Positions 12,360 to 22,306 of a DNA stretch of 55,250 nucleotides are shown here, one piece after another (the stretch's first letter is position 1; every line of letters starts with the position of its first letter). This stretch comes from Sedimentisphaerales bacterium. Its GTDB lineage: Bacteria > Planctomycetota > Phycisphaerae > Sedimentisphaerales > Anaerohalosphaeraceae. The notes beneath the pieces were generated by a model. The model saw nothing but the letters and a program-made list of their open reading frames with translations, was not told the DNA's origin and searched no databases. A program made the position numbers and the translations under genes. The DNA lies in NCBI GenBank assembly GCA_028282905.1, contig JANQGW010000170.1, positions 1 to 55,250 of the forward strand. The letters are read 5' to 3'.

Positions 12360-15300
12360 TTATCGCGGCAAACAATTCTCCTGAATCGGAACCAATTCGG
12401 ATACAAAACAGCCATCATTGCCATTCAGCATTGTCTTGTAATAGACGCTCTGGTTATCACGTGTCACATAAGGGAATGCATCCCAACTTATATCGTGATA
12501 AGGAATCTCCAGCAACTCGACTTCACCAAATGGCTCCGATAAAGAGGGACGAATCGCTTTATACAGACTCGATGTATTCTCATCTCCGCCGGCGCGTCGT
12601 GCAGAAGAAAAGTACAGTGTCAAACCATCTTCCGAAATGCAGGGACCAACCTCATAATCAGCCGTATTAATCTCCGTCAATCCCCTGATATTCCCAAATG
12701 GCTCACTGACCGTGCTACGATTGGCTGTATATATGTCATAAGAGCCTGGCCCCTCGGGACGTGTCGCATGCCAGAAAATGGTCAGTTCATCCGCACTTAA
12801 TGAAACACCGCCCTCCGCATAACCCGGGCCATAATGAAGCTCGTTAAGCGTTCTCTCATAGACCCATTGCTGCAAACCTTCCGACCATACAGCAATTTTT
12901 AAAAGCGCTTCTACGGGATCAGTCCCGGGAGTGTGTTCATTATAATAAAGCCTTTGACCATCGGACGAAAGCCATGAGCAACTAAGATTGCCGCCCGTCT
13001 GAATCAGCCCATCCAACCTTCTCTCGTTGCCAAATGCATTCGCTTTGTCGTCCCGAGTAGCCTGGAAAATGCACTTATGTCCCAACTCAGAAACATACCG
13101 ATTATAATAAATCGTTAACTCATCCGGCGTCAAATGCGGAAAACTCGCTGGCTGACTCGAATCCGGCTCAAAGGCCGTCATCCAAATACCACCGGCATCC
13201 GTATTCTGGAAATAAAGCACTTCTCGCTCAAAATCAACATGCACATGATGTTCCCAATAGTTTTCATAACCTGGGAATGCCACCAACTCCACATTTCCAA
13301 ACAAATCAGACAGCGACGACCGGCTTGCTTTATAAATCCCGGTACTTGTCTCATCTCCACCGGCGCGATAACTGCTGTTGAAATACAACGTCAAACCGTC
13401 CGGCGAAATACACGGGCCGCCATCATGGTTCACTGTGTTAATTTCGGTCAGTTCACGAATAGTTCCAAACGGCTGATCTATTGAGGGACGCGAGGCTGTC
13501 CAAATATCAATCCCCCCTGTGTCATCCGGCCGATTCGTTTGCCAGAAAATTAACAATTCATCATCGGTCAGCGAAACCAACGCCTCGTAATAACCTTCGC
13601 CATAATGGATTTCATCCAGTGTTCTTTCGTAAATCCACTGACCGGTGCTCTCGGACCAATTGGCAACTTTCAAAAACGACTCACTGGTTGTCGGGTGATG
13701 TTCGTGATAATACAGCCGTTGACCATCGGCTGACAGCCAGGGACTCCCCAAATTCCCGCCGGTCTGGATGAGTTCACTGACCATCCTCTCGTTGTCGAAT
13801 GGCTCTAATATATGGGTACGCGATGCTGTAAAAATACACTTATGGTTTAAGCTCGGCACATATCGATGATAATAGGCCGTTAAAGCATCTTTGCTCACAA
13901 AAGGGCAACCCGCTTTATTGTTCGGATCACCGTCCAGCTCCGGCAGATACTCCGGTTCGCCCCAGGCCTTGCCGTTCAGCTCCGGTAAAAATTCCGGCTC
14001 GGACCATTCATAACTCGACACCGGCACCCATTCAATCTCAAACGTCCCCTTCTTTGAGCCATCCGGCAACTCGTCATAGAAGTACAGCATCTGGCCGTCA
14101 GGACTCATATACGGAGCAAGTGTCCTGCTGCCCAAACCATCAAACACGATTTCCGCAGAGCCAAACGGTTCTGCCAGGGACTCCCTTGACGCCTTGAAAA
14201 TAGCATGGTCGTTCTCATCATCTCTGTTTGAAGAAAAATATACCGTCAATCCATCCGGCGTCAGCCACGGATTGTATTCCTGACCGGCACTGTTAATCTC
14301 ATCCAGCGGACGCTTATTCGAAAATGGTTCTTCCAGAGAACTTCTCGAAGCAATCCACAAATTAACAGGACCGCCGGCGTCAGAACCGCTTTGATTCGAT
14401 TGAAATACAATTGTTAATTCGTCAGCAGTCAAGGTGAGCGATGCCGTATTGCCATCTCCCCGTATTTCAGGGAAGGTATCCATAATGCTTACAAAAGGCT
14501 CACTGGGATTAGTGCGCTGCGACATCTTGGCCAATCCATCTTCATGGAAATAGAGCCGGAGCTTGTCATCCGAAATCCAGACGCTAAACACACCATTTTG
14601 CCCCATGCTTAACTGAGAATAGACCCGTTCATCCGCAAAAGCCTCATCCATATTTGCACGCGAGGCCTCAACAATACTGGACCGTCCATCTTCTGGAATC
14701 ACTCGCGTATAGTAAGCATTCAATTGATCCGAAGACAGGCACATGTTCCATGAAGGATAGTCTACCGGATCTGGTTCAAGGGCCGTCATCCAAATACCAC
14801 CGGAATTCGTATCCTGAAAATAGAGCATATTTCTCTCAAAATCATAATAGGGGCTTCCTTCCGACATTGTTTCATAGCCCGGGAATGCAACCAACTCCAC
14901 ATTCCCAAACAGTTCGGCACGCGACGAACGTGTCGCCTTATATATGCCAGATGTGTTTAAATCGCCCCCTACACGGTTAGAACTACCAAAATACAGTGTT
15001 AAACCATCCGGCGAAATATATGGGCCACTATCATTATTGACCGTGTCAATCTCAGTCAGTTCACGGATATTCGTGAAAGGCTCTTCTATCGAGCCGCGAC
15101 TTGCCATCCATAAATCAATCGCACCGGTACCGGGCCTGTCACCGGAATGCCAGACAATTGTCAATTCGTCTTCCGTAAGACTCATATTCGTCCCCCGGTA
15201 GCCGTTTTCATGCAACTCGTCAAACACTCTAACGTTTGGAGTCCATGGCTGATCAACTGCGGAACGCTGGGCCATCTTGATGCGGTTTTCGGTTTCTGAT

Positions 15301-18300
15301 ATCTGTTCGCGGTAATAAAGCCTCAAATCATCTGAAGAGATCCATGCGGTGCGACAGCCAACATCCGTGATTGTCACGGTATTCAATTCTGACAAAACCT
15401 TTTCTGATGTAAAGGGGCCATAAGGCACTGCACGCGTAGCCTCAACAATCGCATGCATCCCCAGTGAAGGTTCATAACGATAAAAATAAAGGGACATACC
15501 ATCCCGGCTCAAGCAAGGTCCTTTCGCATGATTATCCAGGCTACCATCCAGCTCCAACAGATACTCCGGATCGCCCCAAGCTTTGCCGTTCAGCTCCAAT
15601 AAAAACCGCGGCTCAGACCAGGTATAATCAACCTTTTTCCAGTTCTCCGACATCATCCGCCAGTCCAGCAAATCGACCTGACCGCTGCGGTCAAAATCGG
15701 CCCGCTGACACCAATCCGGCCCGGTGCAATCGGCCTGCAGCCAAACCAATGCAAAGTCACACAGATCACTCAAATCCACAACGCTGTCGCCATTAGTATC
15801 TCCACAGTCACAGCAATTCAAGTACGAAAGTAAATTACTCTCCTCAAAGAAACCGGGCAAGCCCCGACCGTCCGAAAGCCCTGCAATCACTCCGGAAGCA
15901 TTGAGATTCAGATAAGACATCCTAATCGCCCCATCCGCAAAGAACAGCTCAACCTGGAAGGTATTGGCCGCTGCTTTATCACCAAAGACAGGTATATCCT
16001 GATATGTCACCACGAATCGATCATCTGTCTGAATGTAAGAGATGGATTGATTATCTGACGGTGTCAAGTCAGTAAAGAAGGCGGAAATGCGAGGCATGTC
16101 AAAATGATATTCAAGCATTGCTTCAAATTCGACATCCCCCTGCCCAAATGTCAGGTAACCGTTACTGCCGATATAAACGCGATCATACACAATCCCATAA
16201 AAGTCAAACTGCTTTCCATCGGCAAAACTGATCTCCGCATAATCGTCATCGCCGATCGGCACAAACGTCCCCTCTTGCGACCCGATTTCAAATGCTCCGA
16301 CAGATTCTTTTGCAATGCATGCCGCATAATAGGACACCGTCCCATCCGGCCGGAAAGTAATGGAAGCGTTTTGGAGTAACTCCACATCACCATCAAACAT
16401 CTGCGTGAACTTATCCGGCGGTCGAACCGTCAGTATCACCTCTCGTTTCCGCACGCTGCCTACTGTCAGGTTGTTAAACAGAATCTCATCTTCATAAAGC
16501 TCCGGCGCCAACGTCAGGACGTCGGTATTCAGCGAGACAAGCACCTCAACAGTTTCGCCCACGCCAAGCGTTCCCGAAGCCGGTTCAATATTCAGCCAGT
16601 CTGCCTGCCAGTCCACCGACCAATCCAGCGATTCTGTGCCGATATTGGTGAGGGTATAAATCATACTGTCCGGATCGAACGGGCCGCCCTCTAATCCATT
16701 CGGATCAAACGCCGTCTCCGGTGTCACTTCCAGCGGGTCCGGCATCACCGTCAGCGAAACCGGAATCGTCAATTGAGGCCTCGCCGGATCATCAGACAAT
16801 ACCAGTATTTCAGCATGATACTGCCCCGGTGCCAGTTCCGCGGCATTAAACGTTACAGCCACTTCTACACTCTGTTCCGGACCAACCGCTCCCTGTTCAA
16901 AATCAAATTCAATCCACGGCACCGCCGTTTCCAGCATCGCGCTGTTGACATTCAATCGGCCTTCGGTAACGCACCGATCCGCCAGTGCGGGAATCGTATC
17001 AGCTGTATTGAAAAGAACATTCTTGATCTCCGAAACACCCAAGGCCGGGCTGACTGACCGCAGCAATGCACAAGCCCCGGCCACATGCGGGCACGCCATT
17101 GATGTACCGTTCAAGTACTGATAACGATTACCCGGTTCACAGCTTAAGATCGAACTGCCCGGCGCTCCGATATCCACCGAGGTCAATCCCCAGCAGGAAA
17201 AGCTCGACCGCTGATCCTCATCCGTTGTGGACATCACCGCAATAATATTATCACTGGTATAGCTGGAAGGATAATGCGGATACCGATCATTGTCGGCACT
17301 GTCATTGCCGGCGGCGGCCACAAAAACAATCCCCGCCGCACCGGCCGCGTCAATCGCATCTTTGAGGCCCTGCGAGAAACTTCCGCCGCCCCAGGAATTG
17401 CTCATGACATCAACGCCCATCAATGTCGCATACTCCACACTGGCGATCGCATCCGAGGTCGATCCGCGACCGCCGGAATCCAGAAATTTCACCGCCATTA
17501 ACTTCACATCCCAGCAGACGCCGGCTACGCCGATGCCATTATTACCCACCGCGCCAATCGTTCCCGCACAGTGCGTACCGTGATAATGGTCATCCATCGG
17601 GTCACCGTCACCGTGGTCGAAATCGTATCCGTAAATATCATCCACATAACCGTTACCATCATCATCGACACCGCTGGTTCCGTTGTATTCAGCTTGATTG
17701 ACCCACATATTTCCGGCCAGATCTTCGTGATTATAATCAATCCCGGTGTCTATCACGGCAACAACCACCGAATCCGAACCGGTCGCGATCTCCCAGGCCT
17801 GCGGCATGTCAACATCAGCGCCCGCCAATCCTCCCGTCTGGCCGGTATTGTGAAGCCCCCACAAATCATCAAAACGGGCATCATTCGGAAAGACTGAGTA
17901 CGCATGCACCCGGTAATCAGGTTGAGCATACAAAACATCCTCTCTTGCATTTAACGAGGCAATCGCCTCTTCCATCGTCACACCGATGCTAAGCTGAACC
18001 AGGCTCAAACCCGGAACGGTTCGATACTGCTTAACAACCTCAATACCCGTTGAAGCACTCAACAACTTCTGCTGCTGAACTTCCCGCACAAGATTCTGCT
18101 GGTCACTCGGCGCAAACCGTACCAACAGTTGATCTGGGGTATGCTCATATGCCACCGCCTGCTGCGGATCAAACATTATCTTTTGCGGCGGTGCAACCCG
18201 CAGGGCATTATTCAAAGCCATTGCTCGATTGGTAGCAGAAGCCGCCCCCGAAACCGTCCGGCTGCGAAGCGTAAAGTTCACCGTCTCAGTCCCATCGGTG

Positions 18301-19751
18301 CCAATCGTTAACATATCCGCCTGTTCGGTCCCTTCGGTCACTGTCAGATTAAACGACTCCGGATTCGTCCAGACACCGCGAATTGTCTGAATATCCAGAT
18401 TCACTTCCCGTACAATCGAATCCTGCGTTTGACTGAGGTTATTAAAAGTCACAGCCGTCGTATGTAGTCCCTCTCCCAGAAGTTCCGCTTCAACCGTCAG
18501 GAAGACCCGAACCACAGCCGTCTCGTTCGGTCCCAAACTGCCAAACGAGGAATCCACATCCAGCCAACTCGGCAAGGCATCGATGCCCCAGTACAATGAC
18601 TCATCCCCCACATTCTTCAGCGTATAATCCTTATACCCCGGCGTAAACGGCCCGCCCGGCTCCCCCGAAGCATCAAATGAACTGCTTGGTTGGACAACTA
18701 GCGGACCAATGCCCGCTACTTCGAGAATTTCCGCCCGTGATAGAGATCTATTATAAAGCTGTACATCATCAATCAGGCCATTATAGTACTTAGTATAATC
18801 ATCCGTTGGTTCAAAATAGGCCGCTCCTATCCTGATTGGATCGGTGTTATCGGATAAGTCGAAAACACCAACATTCGAAGAACTCCCAACCTCAATACCA
18901 TCATAATAAATTTTCTGTTCCCCAGACTTAATAACATAAGCCAAATGATGCCACTGGTTATCCCAATATTCCACATCAGTATACACACCTGTTTGATAGT
19001 CAATGCCACCAAGCTTATACCTGATTCTTAACCTGTTTTGGGAAATATTGTGGACAGCACAAGTAAAAGCTGATGGAGAACCTGTTGTCCCTTTTGTGAA
19101 TACATTTCCGCCTGTATTCATCACATCTGTTTTCATCCATAAGCATATGGTAACTGCATGACTGCCAGACAGCATGGAATTGCTATTATCAATTTCGATG
19201 TAATCATTCGGGTCAAGCTGTACAGCTCCTCCATGTACTCCTCCGCCAATCCATGCCGGACTGTCATAAGCTGTTCCATCATATCCATTACCCGAACTGT
19301 CCGTCGCGTCACCATCCATTTTCCACCACGCAACCGGCCCGGTAGAAACCACTTCGACTGTCAGAACCACTTGCCGCATTATATCAACACCGTTAGTAAT
19401 ATCCGTAAAGGTGAGAGTTTCGCTGTACTCTCCTTCGGTCAAAGTCTCGGCCGCCGGGGTTAGAGACACCGTCACATCAACCGTCTCGCCTGCCCCAACG
19501 GTTCCCCACGGTGGCGAACAATCGATCCAGTCCATCGACTCACTCACGCCCCAGGTTATCGCTGCGGCCCCTTGATTCGTCAGCGTATAAACTTTCTGCG
19601 CAGGCGCAAATGGACCGCCTTCGCCGCCCGAACACAAATAATCTTCTACCGGCGTAATACCCAGGTTGCCGTATACCGGCGTTAACAGTGAAAAAGTCAG
19701 TGTTAATAAAATGACCACAAAATGATGACTGCCAATACTCCAACGCTTCAT
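12360..19751 (-). CDS. Giant secreted subtilase with LamG, dockerin and PD40 repeats
   Basis: About 2463 residues. The ATG at 19751 follows an AGGAGA site and starts a clear signal peptide (MKRWSIGSHHFVV). In order: a Pro/Gly-rich Ig-like (BACON-type) unit (about 35-130), a LamG/concanavalin-like domain (135-347), another Ig-like unit, an S8 propeptide (about 530-640), and an S8 subtilisin domain with complete triad Asp668 (VIDTGID), His724 (HGTHCAG) and Ser884 (NGTSMACPH). Two Ig-like units follow, then a beta domain, and a dockerin-like pair of Ca loops (1312-1370, DTNGDSVVDLSDL and DFDRSGQVDLLDW). The last 1090 residues are PD40/TolB-type propeller repeats (SPDGLTLYFSS type) in about four large blocks. 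It is probably an extracellular protease bound to polymers or the cell surface. Confidence 0.9.
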   Translation of the reverse strand: MKRWSIGSHHFVVILLTLTFSLLTPVYGNLGITPVEDYLCSGGEGGPFAPAQKVYTLTNQGAAAITWGVSESMDWIDCSPPWGTVGAGETVDVTVSLTPAAETLTEGEYSETLTFTDITNGVDIMRQVVLTVEVVSTGPVAWWKMDGDATDSSGNGYDGTAYDSPAWIGGGVHGGAVQLDPNDYIEIDNSNSMLSGSHAVTICLWMKTDVMNTGGNVFTKGTTGSPSAFTCAVHNISQNRLRIRYKLGGIDYQTGVYTDVEYWDNQWHHLAYVIKSGEQKIYYDGIEVGSSSNVGVFDLSDNTDPIRIGAAYFEPTDDYTKYYNGLIDDVQLYNRSLSRAEILEVAGIGPLVVQPSSSFDASGEPGGPFTPGYKDYTLKNVGDESLYWGIDALPSWLDVDSSFGSLGPNETAVVRVFLTVEAELLGEGLHTTAVTFNNLSQTQDSIVREVNLDIQTIRGVWTNPESFNLTVTEGTEQADMLTIGTDGTETVNFTLRSRTVSGAASATNRAMALNNALRVAPPQKIMFDPQQAVAYEHTPDQLLVRFAPSDQQNLVREVQQQKLLSASTGIEVVKQYRTVPGLSLVQLSIGVTMEEAIASLNAREDVLYAQPDYRVHAYSVFPNDARFDDLWGLHNTGQTGGLAGADVDMPQAWEIATGSDSVVVAVIDTGIDYNHEDLAGNMWVNQAEYNGTSGVDDDGNGYVDDIYGYDFDHGDGDPMDDHYHGTHCAGTIGAVGNNGIGVAGVCWDVKLMAVKFLDSGGRGSTSDAIASVEYATLMGVDVMSNSWGGGSFSQGLKDAIDAAGAAGIVFVAAAGNDSADNDRYPHYPSSYTSDNIIAVMSTTDEDQRSSFSCWGLTSVDIGAPGSSILSCEPGNRYQYLNGTSMACPHVAGACALLRSVSPALGVSEIKNVLFNTADTIPALADRCVTEGRLNVNSAMLETAVPWIEFDFEQGAVGPEQSVEVAVTFNAAELAPGQYHAEILVLSDDPARPQLTIPVSLTVMPDPLEVTPETAFDPNGLEGGPFDPDSMIYTLTNIGTESLDWSVDWQADWLNIEPASGTLGVGETVEVLVSLNTDVLTLAPELYEDEILFNNLTVGSVRKREVILTVRPPDKFTQMFDGDVELLQNASITFRPDGTVSYYAACIAKESVGAFEIGSQEGTFVPIGDDDYAEISFADGKQFDFYGIVYDRVYIGSNGYLTFGQGDVEFEAMLEYHFDMPRISAFFTDLTPSDNQSISYIQTDDRFVVTYQDIPVFGDKAAANTFQVELFFADGAIRMSYLNLNASGVIAGLSDGRGLPGFFEESNLLSYLNCCDCGDTNGDSVVDLSDLCDFALVWLQADCTGPDWCQRADFDRSGQVDLLDWRMMSENWKKVDYTWSEPRFLLELNGKAWGDPEYLLELDGSLDNHAKGPCLSRDGMSLYFYRYEPSLGMHAIVEATRAVPYGPFTSEKVLSELNTVTITDVGCRTAWISSDDLRLYYREQISETENRIKMAQRSAVDQPWTPNVRVFDELHENGYRGTNMSLTEDELTIVWHSGDRPGTGAIDLWMASRGSIEEPFTNIRELTEIDTVNNDSGPYISPDGLTLYFGSSNRVGGDLNTSGIYKATRSSRAELFGNVELVAFPGYETMSEGSPYYDFERNMLYFQDTNSGGIWMTALEPDPVDYPSWNMCLSSDQLNAYYTRVIPEDGRSSIVEASRANMDEAFADERVYSQLSMGQNGVFSVWISDDKLRLYFHEDGLAKMSQRTNPSEPFVSIMDTFPEIRGDGNTASLTLTADELTIVFQSNQSGSDAGGPVNLWIASRSSLEEPFSNKRPLDEINSAGQEYNPWLTPDGLTVYFSSNRDDENDHAIFKASRESLAEPFGSAEIVFDGLGSRTLAPYMSPDGQMLYFYDELPDGSKKGTFEIEWVPVSSYEWSEPEFLPELNGKAWGEPEYLPELDGDPNNKAGCPFVSKDALTAYYHRYVPSLNHKCIFTASRTHILEPFDNERMVSELIQTGGNLGSPWLSADGQRLYYHEHHPTTSESFLKVANWSESTGQWIYERTLDEIHYGEGYYEALVSLTDDELLIFWQTNRPDDTGGIDIWTASRPSIDQPFGTIRELTEINTVNHDGGPCISPDGLTLYFNSSYRAGGDETSTGIYKASRSSLSDLFGNVELVAFPGYENYWEHHVHVDFEREVLYFQNTDAGGIWMTAFEPDSSQPASFPHLTPDELTIYYNRYVSELGHKCIFQATRDDKANAFGNERRLDGLIQTGGNLSCSWLSSDGQRLYYNEHTPGTDPVEALLKIAVWSEGLQQWVYERTLNELHYGPGYAEGGVSLSADELTIFWHATRPEGPGSYDIYTANRSTVSEPFGNIRGLTEINTADYEVGPCISEDGLTLYFSSARRAGGDENTSSLYKAIRPSLSEPFGEVELLEIPYHDISWDAFPYVTRDNQSVYYKTMLNGNDGCFVSELVPIQENCLPR
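13930..15625 (-). repeat. Internal duplicated blocks in PD40 region
   Basis: The segment encoding EPEYLPELDG and PEFLPELNGKAWG near 13930-14010 recurs in near-identical form near 15540-15625. The intervening units share long stretches such as GGDxNTSGIYKATRSS and LFGNVELVAFPGYE. This points to recent duplication of blocks of roughly 800 bp or more inside the gene. Confidence 0.65.
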
Positions 19752-20242
19752 TGTTTCTCTCCTAATTGGTTTATGCTCCCGAATCATAAAAACTTACTAT
19801 AAGTACTGTCCAATAAACTCCCATTTCGTTGCGTACACCCGAAAATACTTGGAAATTCCCTTCTTAAAACATTAGAAAGACGTACCTTCTCCAGAATGAA
19901 CATATCATAGCGGCTGTTTTAAAGATATAAAAGGATTTTTATGGGTCATTGCCAAAAACTTCTACTTAAAGATACTATACAGGTACTATAAGTCGTGAAA
20001 CGACAAAGTCTTAAGAAATCTTAGCAAACTTAAAAAAACTGATCGCGTGAGTTGATTTATAGGAGCCGCCTTCAAATACAGTAAGCATATTAGAAAAAAT
20101 TCAAAGGGCCTTAAGTTCCCTTGAACCAAATTTACAGATTCGCGTTAATGTCATTCCCGCGAAGGCGGGAATCTATGCTGGCTTCTTGGATATCTGCCTG
20201 CGTGTGATGACAGAAAATTGCCGCTGTGCTTCGGCATTAACA
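19752..20242. other. AT-rich gene-free stretch with hairpin repeat
   Basis: No gene was seen. It holds the upstream region of the giant protease gene, a short stem GTCGT/ACGAC near 19990-20010, and a dispersed repeat beginning GTCATTCCCGC with a perfect stem TTCCCGC (20154-20160) and GCGGGAA (20165-20171) around GAAG. Confidence 0.5.
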
Positions 20243-20698
20243 TCAGTTCCAGTCGCCATTAAACTCCAGAAACTTCTTGCCCTTCGGTGCGTTCTCCTGG
20301 CTGCCTTTAATCCGAATGCGTGCATTGCCATCGGCATCCACCTGTGTAATTCGGTAATCTTTCGCAACAAAATATGTCCCCGTCAGGTCAGCCGCCTCCA
20401 GATTCAACGCTTCCAGCACTTTCACCGCGCTCAAACGGCCTTTAACTGTCTTGCCGGTTTGGGTATAGTAAATTTTCTCGGCCCGTCGAATGGTTCCGGC
20501 CGCAGCTTTGGCCTCGGTCCATTTGGCCTCATCAATTTTGCCTCGCATGATCGGAATCGATGCCGCCGCCAGCACACCGATGACCAGGATAACCACCAGC
20601 AGCTCCATGAGCGTAAAAGCACGTTTCCGGCTGTCGTCCCGGCTGGCCGCCTGAAGTACTCCCCGTATCTTCATCATAATATCCCTAATCTGTCTCAT
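20243..20698 (-). CDS. Type II pseudopilin-like protein, copy 1
   Basis: A 151-residue protein with a prepilin N-terminus: a basic leader of about 25 residues ends in KRA-FTLMELLVVILVIGVLAAASIPIM, with Glu at position +5 after the presumed cleavage site and a long hydrophobic helix. The leader is longer than in its neighbour. The soluble part (about 100 residues) shares the pattern EAKAAAGTIRRAxxIYY, LTGTYFVAKDYRI and the C-terminal GDWN with the next gene, so the two are duplicates. It probably builds or docks to a type II secretion-like pseudopilus. No ATPase or secretin genes are nearby. The first or second Met could be the start. Confidence 0.8.
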   Translation of the reverse strand: MRQIRDIMMKIRGVLQAASRDDSRKRAFTLMELLVVILVIGVLAAASIPIMRGKIDEAKWTEAKAAAGTIRRAEKIYYTQTGKTVKGRLSAVKVLEALNLEAADLTGTYFVAKDYRITQVDADGNARIRIKGSQENAPKGKKFLEFNGDWN

Positions 20699-20704
20699 TT
20701 CACC

Positions 20705-21100
20705 TTATTCCCAATCACCATCGGCGGTCAGCGTTTTACTACCGGACGGCGCATTTATCTGGCTGCCCGTCACTTTCACAGTTGCGATTCCTTTAGAATC
20801 CACGGCCGTAATATTGTAATCCTTCGCCGAAAAGTAAGTCCCATCCAGCTCATCCATTTCAATCCCAAGCGCCTTCAATTTCGCCGCATCGTTTAAAGGC
20901 CCCGTGATACCGCTGCCCGTTTCCAGGAAGTAAATCCGAACGGTTTTTCGAATCATTCCCGCCGTGGCATTGGCCTCGGCCCATTTGCTGTCGTCAACTC
21001 TGCCGCGCATGATCGGAATCGCCGCCGCCGCCAAAATCCCGACGATCAGCACAACCACCATCAGTTCGATCAATGTAAATGCGGTCCTGGACAACTTCAT
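20705..21100 (-). CDS. Type II pseudopilin-like protein, copy 2
   Basis: A 131-residue paralogue of the gene 6 bases downstream. Its leader is short and canonical: MKLSRTA then FTLIELMVVVLIVGIL, with Glu+5. The soluble domain ends TADGDWE and contains ATAGMIRKTVRIYFLETG and LDGTYFSAKDYNI, each matched in copy 1. The two probably form one transcript and may be minor and major subunits, or substrates with different sequences on a shared scaffold. Orphan pseudopilin genes of this kind are common in planctomycetes (established knowledge); the actual partner system is not in the window. Confidence 0.83.
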   Translation of the reverse strand: MKLSRTAFTLIELMVVVLIVGILAAAAIPIMRGRVDDSKWAEANATAGMIRKTVRIYFLETGSGITGPLNDAAKLKALGIEMDELDGTYFSAKDYNITAVDSKGIATVKVTGSQINAPSGSKTLTADGDWE

Positions 21101-21282
21101 TCACTTCTCCGTGTTGAATACATACATGCCATACCGACGCCCCCCCAGTATCGGCACAATCAGAGGCGTTTTTAACATAAACCGCACATTTTTGTCGGCA
21201 TCATGGAAAATAAACAGAAAACGCGGCATGAACAACAGAAGGAGTGTTGTTATCGGTCGTCACGTCATACGAACCGTCTTAC

Positions 21283-22179
21283 CTATGCAGCGGCAAACAA
21301 CGTCCCGGCGACACTCAACCCGTTAAACAGGATATGAATGATGATCGGCCGCAGCAAAGACCCGCTGCGTTCATATGCATAGCCTAATCCGCAGGACAGG
21401 GCAAACAGCGCCGGGGCATGGGTCAGCGGATGCAATACGGAAAAAAATAATGATGTCAGCACAATCGCCAGCCACGGACGTGACGTCAGCGACCGAAGCG
21501 ATGTCTGCATTATTCCCCGAAACAGCAATTCCTCAAACACCGGCGCGACGATCACGGCAAAAAACGCCGTCACCACCCGTATCCACAAGGCTTCGGTTTC
21601 TCCCAGTAGCGTCAGTGTCTGATGCTCCTCCAGGCTGAATTCCGGCTTGAACAACTCCCCCGCTTCCATAACTACCCATAACAGGATGATCACCAGCGCA
21701 TACACTGCCACCAGGTTCACACACGCAAACACCGTATCCTTCACAAGCGTCCGCCCATCCAGACCGAATCCCTTTAACCGGCGGGCAAACGTCTGATGCG
21801 CAATCCACAAAATCGCTGCAACAATACCCGCATTCAGAACAAATATCAGCAGATAGCTGACGACCTCCCGAAGTGCCTGAGACGAATCCTCGAAAATAGC
21901 TTGAATACTCACCCCGATCCCCGCCATCAGCAGCAGCCACGCCCCCACCAGCACCGCCGGTGCCAGCGGCGACATGCGATTTCGCCGCAACGGCGCCCGC
22001 CGCAACGCACCAAACCCGCCGAACCAGCAAAGCCACGCCGTCAAAATCGCCAGCCCAATCGTACAGATGCCAATGGACCCTTCGTTCCAGTACGGTACTT
22101 CCTCAGCTATTTCAGCAGCGATCGAAAGACCGTTCGGTTCGGATATTTCGGACAACAATTTTTGAATCGCAAAATACAA
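21283..22179 (-). CDS. CPBP-family intramembrane metalloprotease
   Basis: A 298-residue membrane protein with about seven hydrophobic helices. The C-terminal half carries the CPBP/Abi motifs: FEELLFRG (the EExxxR signature) and, about 35 residues later, FSVLHPLTH with a conserved His, followed by FHILFNG-type IIHILFNGLS. These residues bind the catalytic metal in the Rce1-like fold. Substrates are unknown; roles in peptide maturation or stress are known for the family. The start used is a TTG without a clear ribosome site, so the true start may differ. It is divergent from murA, with 127 bases between them. Confidence 0.85.
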   Translation of the reverse strand: MYFAIQKLLSEISEPNGLSIAAEIAEEVPYWNEGSIGICTIGLAILTAWLCWFGGFGALRRAPLRRNRMSPLAPAVLVGAWLLLMAGIGVSIQAIFEDSSQALREVVSYLLIFVLNAGIVAAILWIAHQTFARRLKGFGLDGRTLVKDTVFACVNLVAVYALVIILLWVVMEAGELFKPEFSLEEHQTLTLLGETEALWIRVVTAFFAVIVAPVFEELLFRGIMQTSLRSLTSRPWLAIVLTSLFFSVLHPLTHAPALFALSCGLGYAYERSGSLLRPIIIHILFNGLSVAGTLFAAA

Positions 22180-22246
22180 AACAAACTCACTGAAAAGACG
22201 GCTGTTTGTCGATGAACTAAGGACGAAAACTTAAACGACAGGCACC

Positions 22247-22275
22247 TTGCCTTTCGTTCCCCTGCGTGTTATAGT
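22247..22275 (+). promoter_or_regulatory. Probable promoter of murA
   Basis: TTGCCT (22247-22252) and TATAGT (22270-22275) are spaced by 17 bases, ending 31 bases before the murA ATG. Confidence 0.6.
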
Positions 22276-22306
22276 ACATTATACCCTGTTTTGCAAGGAA
22301 TCGCTT

